This document shows, in pieces, positions 18,352 through 26,224 of a stretch of 64,000 nt of DNA. The notes beneath the pieces were generated by a model, which had not been told where the DNA came from, did no database searches, and saw only the letters and a program-made list of their open reading frames with translations. Within the stretch, counting starts at the first letter, position 1. Each line of letters begins with the position of its first letter. Position numbers and translations under genes: made by a program. The DNA comes from Sporosarcina sp. FSL K6-1508 (lineage in GTDB: Bacteria; Bacillota; Bacilli; Bacillales_A; Planococcaceae). The DNA lies in NCBI RefSeq assembly GCF_038007465.1, contig NZ_JBBOXF010000001.1:1328501-1392500 (forward strand), given 5' to 3'.

Positions 18352-19161
18352 ATGGATGGAGATATACTGTTTGCATTCGCTCTTACTCTGTTTGCAGGAC
18401 TTGCGACAGGGATAGGAAGCTTACTTGCTTTTTTTACGAAAAGGACGAATACCAAGTTTCTTTCAATAGCTCTCGGTTTTTCAGCGGGCGTAATGATTTA
18501 CGTGTCACTTGTAGAAATATTTGTAAAAGCGAAAGATGAACTGGTACTGGAGCTTGGCCTAACAAATGGCTATTGGGCAACAATTGCTGGTTTTTTCGGC
18601 GGAATGCTGCTGATTGCACTTATTGACCGTCTGATTCCTGCGATTGGGAATCCGCATGACGTAAAGAGTGTAGAGGATGTAAATGCAGGTCCGACGAATG
18701 ATGAATACGCGAAACTGAAAAAAATGGGAATGTTCACGGCTCTTGCTATTGCCATTCACAATTTTCCAGAGGGTATTGCAACATTCACTTCGGCATTGCA
18801 AGATCCTACGCTTGGAATTGCTATTGCCATCGCGGTGGCGATTCATAACATTCCAGAAGGTATTGCTGTCGCTGTACCTATCTATTTTGCGACGGGTAAT
18901 CGAAAGCAGGCATTCAAGTTATCATTTCTTTCTGGGTTGGCAGAACCAGTTGGCGCGATTGTGGCTTACCTAATTTTGATGCCCTATTTGAATGGCATTA
19001 TGTTTGGCGTGATTTTTGCCGCAGTTGCAGGCATTATGGTATTCATTTCAATCGATGAACTATTGCCGGCAGCACGTGAATACGGAGAAGCCCATCTATC
19101 TGTTTACGGTATGATGGCTGGAATGGCAGTTATGGCAGTCAGTCTAGTGCTTGTAGCTTAA
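18352..19161 (+). CDS. zupT: ZIP family divalent metal (zinc) transporter, ZupT-like
   Basis: This 269-aa protein has eight predicted membrane helices. It carries the two metal-site motifs of ZIP proteins, HNFPEGIATF (helix 4) and HNIPEGIAVAVP (helix 5), plus SIDELLPAA near the end. It should import Zn2+ and possibly other divalent ions into the cytoplasm. A GAAAGAAG-like site precedes ATG 18352. No clear Zur or MntR box is recognised upstream. Single gene. Confidence 0.85.
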   Translation: MDGDILFAFALTLFAGLATGIGSLLAFFTKRTNTKFLSIALGFSAGVMIYVSLVEIFVKAKDELVLELGLTNGYWATIAGFFGGMLLIALIDRLIPAIGNPHDVKSVEDVNAGPTNDEYAKLKKMGMFTALAIAIHNFPEGIATFTSALQDPTLGIAIAIAVAIHNIPEGIAVAVPIYFATGNRKQAFKLSFLSGLAEPVGAIVAYLILMPYLNGIMFGVIFAAVAGIMVFISIDELLPAAREYGEAHLSVYGMMAGMAVMAVSLVLVA

Positions 19162-19191
19162 AAAACCTTTGTGCTACCTTAGTGTATGGGG

Positions 19192-19215
19192 TATAATTAC
19201 AGGTGTAAAGACACC
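19192..19215 (+). promoter_or_regulatory. Promoter -10 and palindromic operator candidate of niaP
   Basis: TATAAT (19192-19197) is followed by the 16-base inverted repeat AGGTGTAAAGACACCT (about 19200-19215), with perfect six-base arms, placed at or just after the expected transcription start. In B. subtilis niaP is repressed by the nicotinate-responsive NiaR. This palindrome is a reasonable operator candidate, but the regulator is inferred. Confidence 0.5.
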
Positions 19216-19250
19216 TAGTTATACATTACATTACAAGGGGCAGAAAAATT

Positions 19251-20453
19251 GTGAAAAAGAAACAGGGAATTTCTCGAAATAAATTATTAGCACTCGCAGG
19301 AACAGGCTGGATGTTCGATGCAATGGATGTGGGAATTCTGTCGTTCGTTATTGCGGCACTTACAGTAGAATGGCATTTAACACCGTCCCAGATGGGCTGG
19401 ATAGGCAGTGTCAACTCAATCGGGATGGCTGTTGGTGCGTTTGGTTTTGGATTGCTGGCGGACCGCGTCGGCAGAAAAAATGTCTTTATGATGACGCTTG
19501 TTCTATTCTCGGTCGCGAGCGGATTGTCGGCGTTGACGATGACACTTACGGCATTTCTGATCCTTCGCTTTTTTGTCGGAGCAGGACTTGGCGGTGAATT
19601 GCCAGTCGCGTCAACCTTGGTATCTGAAAGCGTAGAGGCACATGAACGGGGGCGCATCGTCGTTCTTCTTGAAAGTTTCTGGGCAGCGGGTTGGTTGATT
19701 GCTGCCTTAATTGCTTACTTTATCATCCCGGACTATGGTTGGAGACTAGCGCTAATCATCACAGCCCTCCCTGCATTTTACGCCATTTACCTTCGGCGTA
19801 GATTGCCAGATTCGCCGAAATTTAAAGCGGATGGACAGCCCAAACAGTCAATGGGGGATAAAATCAAAACAATCTGGTCGAAGAAGTACGCAAAGCGGAC
19901 GCTCATGCTTTGGATCGTCTGGTTTACGGTTGTGTTCTCCTATTACGGTATGTTTCTTTGGTTACCTAGTGTCATGGTGATGAAAGGCTTCGATTTAATC
20001 CATAGTTTTAAATACGTTTTGATCATGACGCTAGCGCAATTGCCTGGCTACTTTACTGCTGCTTGGTTAATAGAGAGGGCAGGACGGAAGTTTGTTCTTG
20101 CAACGTATCTTCTTGGAACTGCGGCCAGTGCATTGTTTTTTGGAAATGCGGAAACACTAACGCTGCTTCTTATTTCAGGAGCATTATTATCTTTCTTTAA
20201 CTTGGGGGCATGGGGAGCATTATATGCATACTCCCCAGAACAATATCCAACTGCAATCCGTGCAACAGGTTCCGGAATGGCAGCCGCGGTTGGTCGCATT
20301 GGAGGTATTTTTGGACCGTTGCTCGTTGGTTCGCTTCTTGCAGCAGGATACGGATTCAGTACAGTCTTCGGCATCTTTTGCGGAGCAATTATTATCGGAG
20401 TATTAGCCGTCATTTTTTTAGGGACAGAAACAAAACAACTAGAATTGGAATGA
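19251..20453 (+). CDS. niaP: Niacin (nicotinate) transporter NiaP, MFS
   Basis: This 400-aa protein has twelve predicted membrane helices and MFS signatures GLLADRVGRKN (loop 2-3) and RFFVGAGLGGELPVASTLVSE. Extended stretches GWMFDAMDVGILSF, LLESFWAAGW and NLGAWGALYAYSPEQYPTA correspond closely to B. subtilis NiaP (YceI), also 400 aa. It takes up nicotinate/nicotinamide for NAD salvage. Start is GTG 19251 with AAGGGGCAG upstream. An operator-like palindrome lies in its promoter, and a terminator follows at 20461. Confidence 0.88.
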   Translation: MKKKQGISRNKLLALAGTGWMFDAMDVGILSFVIAALTVEWHLTPSQMGWIGSVNSIGMAVGAFGFGLLADRVGRKNVFMMTLVLFSVASGLSALTMTLTAFLILRFFVGAGLGGELPVASTLVSESVEAHERGRIVVLLESFWAAGWLIAALIAYFIIPDYGWRLALIITALPAFYAIYLRRRLPDSPKFKADGQPKQSMGDKIKTIWSKKYAKRTLMLWIVWFTVVFSYYGMFLWLPSVMVMKGFDLIHSFKYVLIMTLAQLPGYFTAAWLIERAGRKFVLATYLLGTAASALFFGNAETLTLLLISGALLSFFNLGAWGALYAYSPEQYPTAIRATGSGMAAAVGRIGGIFGPLLVGSLLAAGYGFSTVFGIFCGAIIIGVLAVIFLGTETKQLELE

Positions 20454-20460
20454 ATGATGG

Positions 20461-20492
20461 ACCTGCCCTAGGCGATGAGGGCAGGTTTTTTG
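20461..20492 (+). terminator. Terminator after niaP
   Basis: ACCTGCCCT (20461-20469) pairs with AGGGCAGGT (20478-20486), followed by TTTTTT. Confidence 0.85.
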
Positions 20493-20502
20493 ACTTTATA
20501 GG

Positions 20503-20573
20503 ATATGTTGAACAAATGAATACCTATATTTACTGAGCAAAAGCATCCCTAGTGAATTCAATGTTCAACATAT
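20503..20573. repeat. Widely spaced 12-bp perfect inverted repeat
   Basis: ATATGTTGAACA (20503-20514) and TGTTCAACATAT (20562-20573) are exact reverse complements. They extend inward by TGAAT/ATTCA across a small internal mismatch. The 47-base interval holds no gene. It sits upstream of the DUF6054 gene and could be a cruciform, a paired regulator site or a tiny insertion scar. Confidence 0.6.
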
Positions 20574-20634
20574 GAATGAAACTTCTGCCCCTGTTCATCC
20601 GTAAATTAAGATAAGGATAAAGGGAGATGGTAAA

Positions 20635-20982
20635 ATGTCAGTACGTGAATTTACTGTGAGACTATCACCAGTAGTTGCAATGAATGCTATTGAAACATAC
20701 GTTGTGAGAGGGAGCATCAGTGGAACGCTTGTCGATCAGTATGTAAGGCGGCTTGGTGAACATGAGATCCATGTAGCGGTGTTTGAAAAGTATTATATGA
20801 GGTCTAGCAACCGAGCGTCGCTTACTGTGACAATCGATAATTTAGCTGGACAAACGAAAGTCCATGCAGTTGCATCCGGCGGTTCAGAAGGAATGTTCAT
20901 GCGCTTTGATTGGGGTGCGGGGAAAAATTTCGCGAATAGTGTGGACGAGGCATTGGGTCCATATATAACTGGAGCACAATAA
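20635..20982 (+). CDS. DUF6054 family protein
   Basis: This 115-aa soluble protein has the pattern VDQYVRRLG, VAVFEKYYMRSSNRASLTVTI, VHAVASGG and FDWGAGKNF. I recognise these as the DUF6054 family of Firmicutes, of unknown function. GGGAGATGG stands before the ATG. Single gene between niaP and the UDG-like operon; a weak terminator hairpin follows at 21094. Confidence 0.7.
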   Translation: MSVREFTVRLSPVVAMNAIETYVVRGSISGTLVDQYVRRLGEHEIHVAVFEKYYMRSSNRASLTVTIDNLAGQTKVHAVASGGSEGMFMRFDWGAGKNFANSVDEALGPYITGAQ

Positions 20983-21093
20983 AGAATTCTATAGAACCTT
21001 TATTTACCTTGAATAGTTAACAACATATGGCCCAAACTAAACAGCGTAAATCACAAACTACATAACACAACACGCCAATAGCTTTAAAGTTTA

Positions 21094-21126
21094 GAGTCTT
21101 TCCTTTTGATGGAAAGGCTTTTTTTG
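21094..21126 (+). terminator. Terminator before the UDG-like operon
   Basis: CTTTCC and GGAAAG arms enclose a seven-base loop, followed by a long T run ending near 21126. Confidence 0.7.
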
Positions 21127-21158
21127 TTAGAATGAAAAGACCAGAAAGGGGTGCTTTG

Positions 21159-21806
21159 ATGTTCCGTATACCTGAATCGATTGCGACTCTTGGAAAAGAG
21201 CGGGTAGAAGGCTTTCCTGTGGAGGGATTCATTTACGGGGAAGGCCCGAAAAAGCCGAAACTGATGCTAATAGGAGAAGCACCGGGTGAGTTCGAATTGG
21301 TTGATGGCATTCCATTCATTGGACGTGCCGGTAAGGAATTGATGAAGTCACTCGCCACAATCGGTTTAACACGTGAGGACGTTTATATTACAAGTGCAGT
21401 CCGCAGCAGGCCCTATAGATGGGGAACGAAAAATAACCGTGACGGAACGAAAACGGAACGGAAATATAATCGGCCGCCAACAATGAAAGAAATTTTGGCA
21501 CATGCGCCCGTGCTCGATTATGAGCTGGCGAACATTGAACCGAAACTGATCGTCACGCTCGGCAACGTCGGGTTGCAACGGCTGCTCGGCAAAGAAGCCA
21601 AAGTGACAGAACTCCATGGAAAGCTGTTAAAGCGACCGATTCAGTATTTGAACGAACTGGATGATACGACATTCAACTGGACGAAAGAATTGTATACAAT
21701 CGTACCAACATTTCATCCCGCGTCTATTTTTTACAGGCCCTCGCATAGACCCTCACTGGATGCGGATTGGCTGGAGATTGGCCGTGTATTGGGAGAGAGG
21801 AATTAA
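21159..21806 (+). CDS. Uracil-DNA glycosylase superfamily protein (family 4/5-like, no Fe-S cysteines)
   Basis: This 215-aa protein has the UDG superfamily motif A GEAPGEFE, the PFIGRAGKEL loop and motif B PTFHPASIFY. Families 4 and 5 normally hold a 4Fe-4S cluster through four cysteines, but this protein contains no cysteine at all (for example VYITSAVRSRP where YITNxVKCRPP is usual). It may be a cluster-less glycosylase or a divergent DNA repair protein. ATG 21159 is chosen for AGAAAGGGG seven bases upstream. It is first in a contiguous operon; its TAA overlaps the next ATG by one base. Confidence 0.75.
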   Translation: MFRIPESIATLGKERVEGFPVEGFIYGEGPKKPKLMLIGEAPGEFELVDGIPFIGRAGKELMKSLATIGLTREDVYITSAVRSRPYRWGTKNNRDGTKTERKYNRPPTMKEILAHAPVLDYELANIEPKLIVTLGNVGLQRLLGKEAKVTELHGKLLKRPIQYLNELDDTTFNWTKELYTIVPTFHPASIFYRPSHRPSLDADWLEIGRVLGERN

Positions 21807-22348
21807 TGAAAACGATTCAACATCGAAAAGTACTGATTATTGGTTGCAGCGGCGCCGGGAAATCGACTTTGTCCCGCAAGCTTGCTCTGAGGTGGGGATT
21901 GCCCTTGCATCATCTCGATGCCCTATTTTGGAATGAAGGGTGGGTGCCTACATCGAAACCGGAGTTCCGGGAGATGTTGAAAGATGTGGTAGCGCAGCAT
22001 GAATGGATCATCGATGGAAATTTCGATTCCACACTTGAAATGAGACCACAATATGCGGATTTAATCATCTTCCTTGACTTCCCAAACTGGCTTTGCCTAT
22101 CGCGAGTCATGAAAAGAGCATGGAGCTACTGGGGATAGACGCGTCCAGATATGGTGAAGGGGTGTCCAGAAAAGATTGATATGAAATTTGCCCGCTGGAT
22201 TTGGCGCTATCCGAAAGACGCGCGGCCGGGTGTATTAAACATTTTGCAGAAAACTAAAGCGGATGTCGTACTGCTGAAGACATCGGATGAAGTTGAAAGA
22301 TGGTTAGTGTCTTCGCCGCAAAGAACTTCAATAGGAGGAATTCCATGA
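21806..22348 (+). pseudogene. Adenylate-kinase-like / topology modulation ATPase gene with in-frame stop
   Basis: The frame from ATG 21806 reads VLIIGCSGAGKSTLSRKLA (Walker A), LPLHHLDALFWNEGW and WIIDGNF, the pattern of FlaR/topology-modulation P-loop proteins. A TAG at 22136-22138 then interrupts it. The same frame continues without shift: TRPDMVKGCPEKIDMKFARWIW to a TGA at 22346-22348, as in intact homologues (GKTRPDM..CPEKID). This is therefore a single nonsense change, probably from AAG or CAG. RBS GGGAGAGAGG is intact. It is sandwiched between overlapping genes, so translation coupling to the ABC ATPase gene may be affected. Confidence 0.8.
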
Positions 22349-23313
22349 TACGCTTTGATAATGTAACAAAACGTTTTGCGGACGGTACAGAGGCGTTGAA
22401 AGGTGTTTCTGTGACAATCCCTACACATAAGCTGACGGCTATTATCGGTCCATCCGGCTGTGGAAAGACGACGCTTATGCGAATGATTAATCGGCTAGAA
22501 GCGCCGTCAGAAGGCGCTGTCTATATCGATGAGCTGCCAATTTCCGAACGGGATGAAGTGGAGCTACGTCGTTCAATCGGCTATGTCATTCAGCGCATTG
22601 GTCTCATTCCTCATATGACGATTGAAGATAATATTGCACTTGTTCCGGAATTACTCAAGTGGGATAAAGGAAAAATTACTGGTCGTGTCGATGAACTGCT
22701 CGATATGGTGGATCTCGATCCGGGTATATTTAAGAAGCGCTATCCTTTTGAACTATCTGGCGGGCAACAGCAGCGGGTCGGCGTTAGCCGGGCACTTGCG
22801 AGTGACCCGAATATTATTTTAATGGACGAGCCCTTTTCGGCGCTGGATCCCATCAGCCGTGAGCAGCTGCAGAAAGAATTAAAAAAGTTGCAGAAGAAAA
22901 TCCAAAAGACAATTGTATTTGTAACACATGATATGGATGAAGCACTCGATATTGCAGATGTAATTATCGTGATGCGGGAGGGGCAAATAGAGCAGATATC
23001 TTCACCCGATGAATTGATTGAGAATCAGGCAAATGATTTTGTTCGTGAATTTATTGGACAGGAACGAATTGATAGACAGCGGAATTTTGGTCAAAGGCCT
23101 ATCAAAGAATTTACTAGTTTTTTTGATGAAACATGGACAGGCGAAATTAGGGAAGTTACTTCGGCACTGACAGTGGAGGAAGCAATTACGATCTTGGACG
23201 CTCATCCTGCCAGCCGTCTTGCTGTAGTTGAAAATGGGGTCGTAATTGGTTATATAGGGCATCATTCTCTCTTACAAGCCTCCATGGAAAATGGGAAATG
23301 GGTGAAATCATGA
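22345..23313 (+). CDS. Glycine betaine/carnitine/choline ABC importer ATPase (OpuCA-like)
   Basis: This 322-aa protein has Walker A GPSGCGKTT, Q-loop VIQRIGLIPHM, signature LSGGQQQR, Walker B IILMDEPFSALDP and H-loop VTHDMDEA. A C-terminal CBS-type tail (about residues 255-322) follows, as in OpuCA. It energises uptake of compatible solutes. AGGAGG (22333-22338) selects ATG 22345, which overlaps the end of the preceding interrupted gene by four bases. The permease gene follows with a four-base ATGA overlap. Confidence 0.87.
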   Translation: MIRFDNVTKRFADGTEALKGVSVTIPTHKLTAIIGPSGCGKTTLMRMINRLEAPSEGAVYIDELPISERDEVELRRSIGYVIQRIGLIPHMTIEDNIALVPELLKWDKGKITGRVDELLDMVDLDPGIFKKRYPFELSGGQQQRVGVSRALASDPNIILMDEPFSALDPISREQLQKELKKLQKKIQKTIVFVTHDMDEALDIADVIIVMREGQIEQISSPDELIENQANDFVREFIGQERIDRQRNFGQRPIKEFTSFFDETWTGEIREVTSALTVEEAITILDAHPASRLAVVENGVVIGYIGHHSLLQASMENGKWVKS

Positions 23314-23948
23314 AGAACTTTATCGAAACGGTGACTAGCCGCTCAGACATGATTACAGAAGCTTTTCTCCAACACATTTTCCTTTCTTTTGTAGCACTTG
23401 CCATCGGGATTCTCATTGCTTTGCCAGCTGGAATGCTGATCGCCCGCCATCGTCGTTTTGCAGAGCCGATTATCGGAGTAGCAGCAGTTCTGCAAACAAT
23501 ACCAAGTCTTGCGTTATTCGGTTTTCTAGTTCCTTTAATTGGAATTGGTTCAAAGACCGCTCTTATTGCACTTATTATTTACGCGTTGTTGCCAATCGTA
23601 CGAAATACATATGCAGGTCTTACCGGTGTCGATGAAGCGATTGTCGAGGCGGGTCGCGGAATGGGGATGACTCCGAATCAAATCTTGAAGAAAATTGAAC
23701 TCCCCATCGCCTTGCCTGTCATCATGGCGGGGATTAGAACGGCAACGGTGCTGACGGTCGGTATTGCTACCCTCGCAACGTTTGTCGGAGCAGGGGGGCT
23801 CGGAGATGTTATTTATAGGGGGTTGCAGTCCTACAATAATGCGCTTGTTCTTGCAGGGGCGCTACCAGTTGCACTTCTCGCCATCGCTTTTGACTTTATC
23901 CTGAAATGGGTAGAGAAGAAGGTAACACCAAAAGGCGTACAACATTGA
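23310..23948 (+). CDS. Osmoprotectant ABC importer permease (OpuCB-like)
   Basis: This 212-aa permease has about six membrane helices. The EAA-type loop EAGRGMGMTPNQILKKIELPIALPVI contacts the ATPase. ATG 23310 is in the four-base overlap with the ATPase gene; an in-frame ATG at 23298 lies inside that gene and lacks its own site. Classical OpuC has two permeases (OpuCB and OpuCD), but only one is found in this cluster, so a homodimer is expected. Confidence 0.85.
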   Translation: MKNFIETVTSRSDMITEAFLQHIFLSFVALAIGILIALPAGMLIARHRRFAEPIIGVAAVLQTIPSLALFGFLVPLIGIGSKTALIALIIYALLPIVRNTYAGLTGVDEAIVEAGRGMGMTPNQILKKIELPIALPVIMAGIRTATVLTVGIATLATFVGAGGLGDVIYRGLQSYNNALVLAGALPVALLAIAFDFILKWVEKKVTPKGVQH

Positions 23949-23962
23949 TAGGGGGAAGAAAG

Positions 23963-24853
23963 ATGAAAAAAGGGTTAGGAATTATTTTACTGTCGTCGGC
24001 ACTGCTTCTTGGAGCGTGCGGCGGTAAAGATGAAATTGTTATCAGTGGAAAGCCGTGGACAGAGCAATTCATACTGCCGCATATTTTAGGTCAATACATT
24101 GAAGCGGAAACAGATTATAAAGTGACTTACAAAGACGGGCTGGGTGAAGTGGCAATCATGACGCCAGCGCTTGAAAAAGGTGACATCGATCTTTATGTAG
24201 AATATACAGGAACGGGTTTGAAAGACGTTCTGAAAGAAGAATCGACAGCGGGAGAGAGTTCTGAAAGCGTGTTGGAACGTGTGAAAAAGGGATACGAAGA
24301 TAAATTTGAAGTAACATGGCTTCAACCGCTTGGTTTCGAAAACGGCTATACACTGGCTTTTACGAAGGATAAAGAATACAATGCGAAAACGTACTCCGAT
24401 CTGGCGGGAATTTCCGCTGATGAAGACATGGTATTCGGAGCACCGCATGCATTCTATGAACGTAAAGGTGATGGCTACGATGATATGGTGATTTCTTATC
24501 CATTTAAATTTAAGGAAACGAAAAGCTTAGACCCGAATGTGATGTATGAAGCGGTGAAAAATGGGGATGTTGACGTTATTCCAGCATTCACAACAGACAG
24601 CCGTATTCAGATGTTCGATCTTGCCACAACGGAAGATGATCTAGGGTTCTTCCCGAAATATGACGCGGCGCCAGTCGTCCGTCAAGAAACATTAAAAAAG
24701 TTCCCAGATCTTGAAAAAGTATTAAATAGCTTGGCAGGAAAAATTTCGGAAGAAGATATGTTGAAAATGAATGCCCGCGTCGATTTGGATAAAGAGAAGC
24801 CAGAAGATGTTGCAAAGGACTTTCTGGTAGAAAAAGGATTAATTAAGGAATAA
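23963..24853 (+). CDS. Osmoprotectant-binding lipoprotein (OpuCC-like)
   Basis: This 296-aa lipoprotein has signal LGIILLSSALLLGAC (lipid-modified Cys ~18), followed by an OpuAC/ProX-type binding domain with ISGKPWTEQFILPHI, LEKGDIDLYVEYTGTGL and VKNGDVDVIPAFTTDSRI. It captures betaine, carnitine, choline or related solutes at the outer face and delivers them to the preceding permease/ATPase. GGGGGAAG precedes ATG 23963. It is last in the operon; a dispersed repeat and a terminator at 25023 follow. Ligand identity is inferred from family. Confidence 0.87.
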   Translation: MKKGLGIILLSSALLLGACGGKDEIVISGKPWTEQFILPHILGQYIEAETDYKVTYKDGLGEVAIMTPALEKGDIDLYVEYTGTGLKDVLKEESTAGESSESVLERVKKGYEDKFEVTWLQPLGFENGYTLAFTKDKEYNAKTYSDLAGISADEDMVFGAPHAFYERKGDGYDDMVISYPFKFKETKSLDPNVMYEAVKNGDVDVIPAFTTDSRIQMFDLATTEDDLGFFPKYDAAPVVRQETLKKFPDLEKVLNSLAGKISEEDMLKMNARVDLDKEKPEDVAKDFLVEKGLIKE

Positions 24854-24856
24854 AGA

Positions 24857-24990
24857 AAAGCGCAAGGCGCCCGCTAGACGCGACAGGCATAAGTCGATCC
24901 AGCTTGTGGCGCTCTTTGCCACATAGCCGGATTGCTTATGACCCGAGCGGCTGGCGCCTGTAGCTAGACAAAAAGAAAAGCGCAAGCGCC
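24857..24990. repeat. Dispersed palindromic intergenic element, copy A1
   Basis: The element begins and ends with AAAAGCGCAAG..GCGCC-type sequence and holds an inner GTGGC..GCCAC hairpin. Its AAAGCGCAAGCGCC, GACAGGCATAAGTCGA and CTGGCGCC words recur in the gaps at 25385, 28255, 53800 and 63820. No coding potential. Confidence 0.75.
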
Positions 24991-25022
24991 TTGGTAGCCT
25001 TATACTTTGACTTTTTAACAAA

Positions 25023-25052
25023 AAACCGTTCCTGTAAGATTGGGAACGGTTT
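25023..25052. terminator. Bidirectional terminator, osmolyte operon / MazG-like gene
   Basis: AAACCGTTCC (25023-25032) and GGAACGGTTT (25043-25052) form a perfect 10-bp stem with a ten-base loop, between convergent genes. Confidence 0.85.
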
Positions 25053-25060
25053 AAATAAAT

Positions 25061-25351
25061 TTATACAGGATATTTCACTGCGTTCTTTTTCATCTTCGCA
25101 CGTGCTGCTTCTTCCAAATCAATGCCGAGGAGATCAGCGAATTGCAGTAGGTAAATGAACACGTCCGCCGCCTCGTCTACGATTTCCTGCCTATTATGAG
25201 CGACTGCTTCCTCTCCCGATTTCCATTGGAAGTGTTCCAGTAGTTCACTTGCCTCCAATGAGATTGAAATGGCGAGATTTCGAGCATCGTGATTGCCGCC
25301 CCAATTTCGAGCTTTCGTGAATTCACGTATTTCATTTTGCAGCTTTTCCAT
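25061..25351 (-). CDS. MazG-like nucleotide pyrophosphohydrolase (RS21-C6/dCTPase type)
   Basis: This 96-aa all-alpha protein has the metal-binding pattern LEASELLEHFQW (ExxE) and EIVDEAADVFIYLLQ (ExxD), preceded by FTKARNWGGNHDARNLAISI. This is the layout of RS21-C6/MazG-like enzymes that clear non-canonical or excess dNTPs. The substrate is not determined from sequence. It lies between two dispersed palindromic elements (A1 downstream, A2 upstream). Confidence 0.85.
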   Translation of the reverse strand: MEKLQNEIREFTKARNWGGNHDARNLAISISLEASELLEHFQWKSGEEAVAHNRQEIVDEAADVFIYLLQFADLLGIDLEEAARAKMKKNAVKYPV

Positions 25352-25384
25352 ATTTATCTCATCCTATCGACTATTTTTCTTGAT

Positions 25385-25508
25385 GTCCAGCTTCAGGCGC
25401 CAACGCCTCGGGACATAAGGCGTTTTGTTACGAGGGCTGAAGAACGCCCTCTCCACAAACCGTCTTATGCCTGTCGAAGCTGGACGGCGCCTGATGCTTT
25501 TCTTGAGT
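25385..25508. repeat. Dispersed palindromic intergenic element, copy A2 (inverted)
   Basis: It is bounded by TCCAGCTTCAGGCGCC and GAAGCTGGACGGCGCC, which are near-complementary, with an inner GGGCTGAAGAACGCCC segment. It shares words with A1 in opposite orientation and contains no gene. Confidence 0.7.
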
Positions 25509-25568
25509 ATACGTTATTTAGATTTGTGATTCTAGGGAATACTAATAAAGAAGTGGAGGACGATTGCG

Positions 25569-26162
25569 ATGTATACACCTATAGATAAACCATTTTTTGA
25601 GGCGCCTGTACTCGAATTGGCCCGAAATCTGCTTGGACAGTATATTGTGCACAAACAGCCGGAAGGAGATATTGTGGTTCGTATTGTTGAAACAGAAGCG
25701 TACCATGGACCTGAAGACAGAGCGGCGCATAGTTTTGATAATCGTCGAACGAAGCGGACAGAAATCATGTTTGGAACCGCGGGACTTGTTTATACCTATC
25801 AAATGCATACACATACCCTTATGAATGTTGTAAGCGGAGCAATCGGAACTCCCCATGCCATTCTTATCCGGGCGGGGGAACCGGTCGCTGGATTAGAAAT
25901 GATGCAGGAGAATCGCGGCAATCATTTGAAAATGATTGATTGGACAAATGGACCAGGGAAATTATCGAAAGCCCTCGGTGTGACTATGAAGTATTACGGC
26001 CATCATTGGACAGATGAACCGCTATTTATTGCGGCAGGTGCTGCACCGGAAGAAATTGTGGCAGGTCCCCGGGTGGGTATTGGAAACTCCGGGGAAGCAG
26101 TTCATTATCCATGGCGTTTTTATGAAAAAGATAATCCTTATGTCTCAAAGTACCGGCCTTAA
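25569..26162 (+). CDS. DNA-3-methyladenine glycosylase (AAG/MPG family)
   Basis: This 197-aa monofunctional alkylpurine glycosylase of the AAG fold has FFEAPVLELARNLLG, the catalytic glutamate region RIVETEAYHGPEDRAAH, TAGLVYTYQMH, NVVSGAIGTPHAILIRAGEP and NGPGKLSKALG. It excises 3-methyladenine, hypoxanthine and related lesions in base excision repair. Length matches the family. GTGGAGGA precedes the ATG. Single gene; the yfkM-like gene follows after its own promoter. Confidence 0.9.
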   Translation: MYTPIDKPFFEAPVLELARNLLGQYIVHKQPEGDIVVRIVETEAYHGPEDRAAHSFDNRRTKRTEIMFGTAGLVYTYQMHTHTLMNVVSGAIGTPHAILIRAGEPVAGLEMMQENRGNHLKMIDWTNGPGKLSKALGVTMKYYGHHWTDEPLFIAAGAAPEEIVAGPRVGIGNSGEAVHYPWRFYEKDNPYVSKYRP

Positions 26163-26187
26163 GTTTAAATGTAGCCCATAGAGGTAT
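26163..26187 (+). promoter_or_regulatory. Predicted sigma-B promoter of the yfkM-like gene
   Basis: GTTTAA (26163-26168), 13 bases, AGGTAT (26182-26187) fits the sigma-B consensus with one mismatch in the -10. B. subtilis yfkM is a sigma-B gene, in agreement. Confidence 0.65.
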
Positions 26188-26224
26188 AGAACAAGAGTAC
26201 AAACAAAAAAGGAGTGTATTTAAA

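Noticed and set aside
24857..24990. Insertion sequence remnant with transposase
   Set aside because: No transposase-like reading frame is present in or near any family A copy; only short palindromic sequence is seen.
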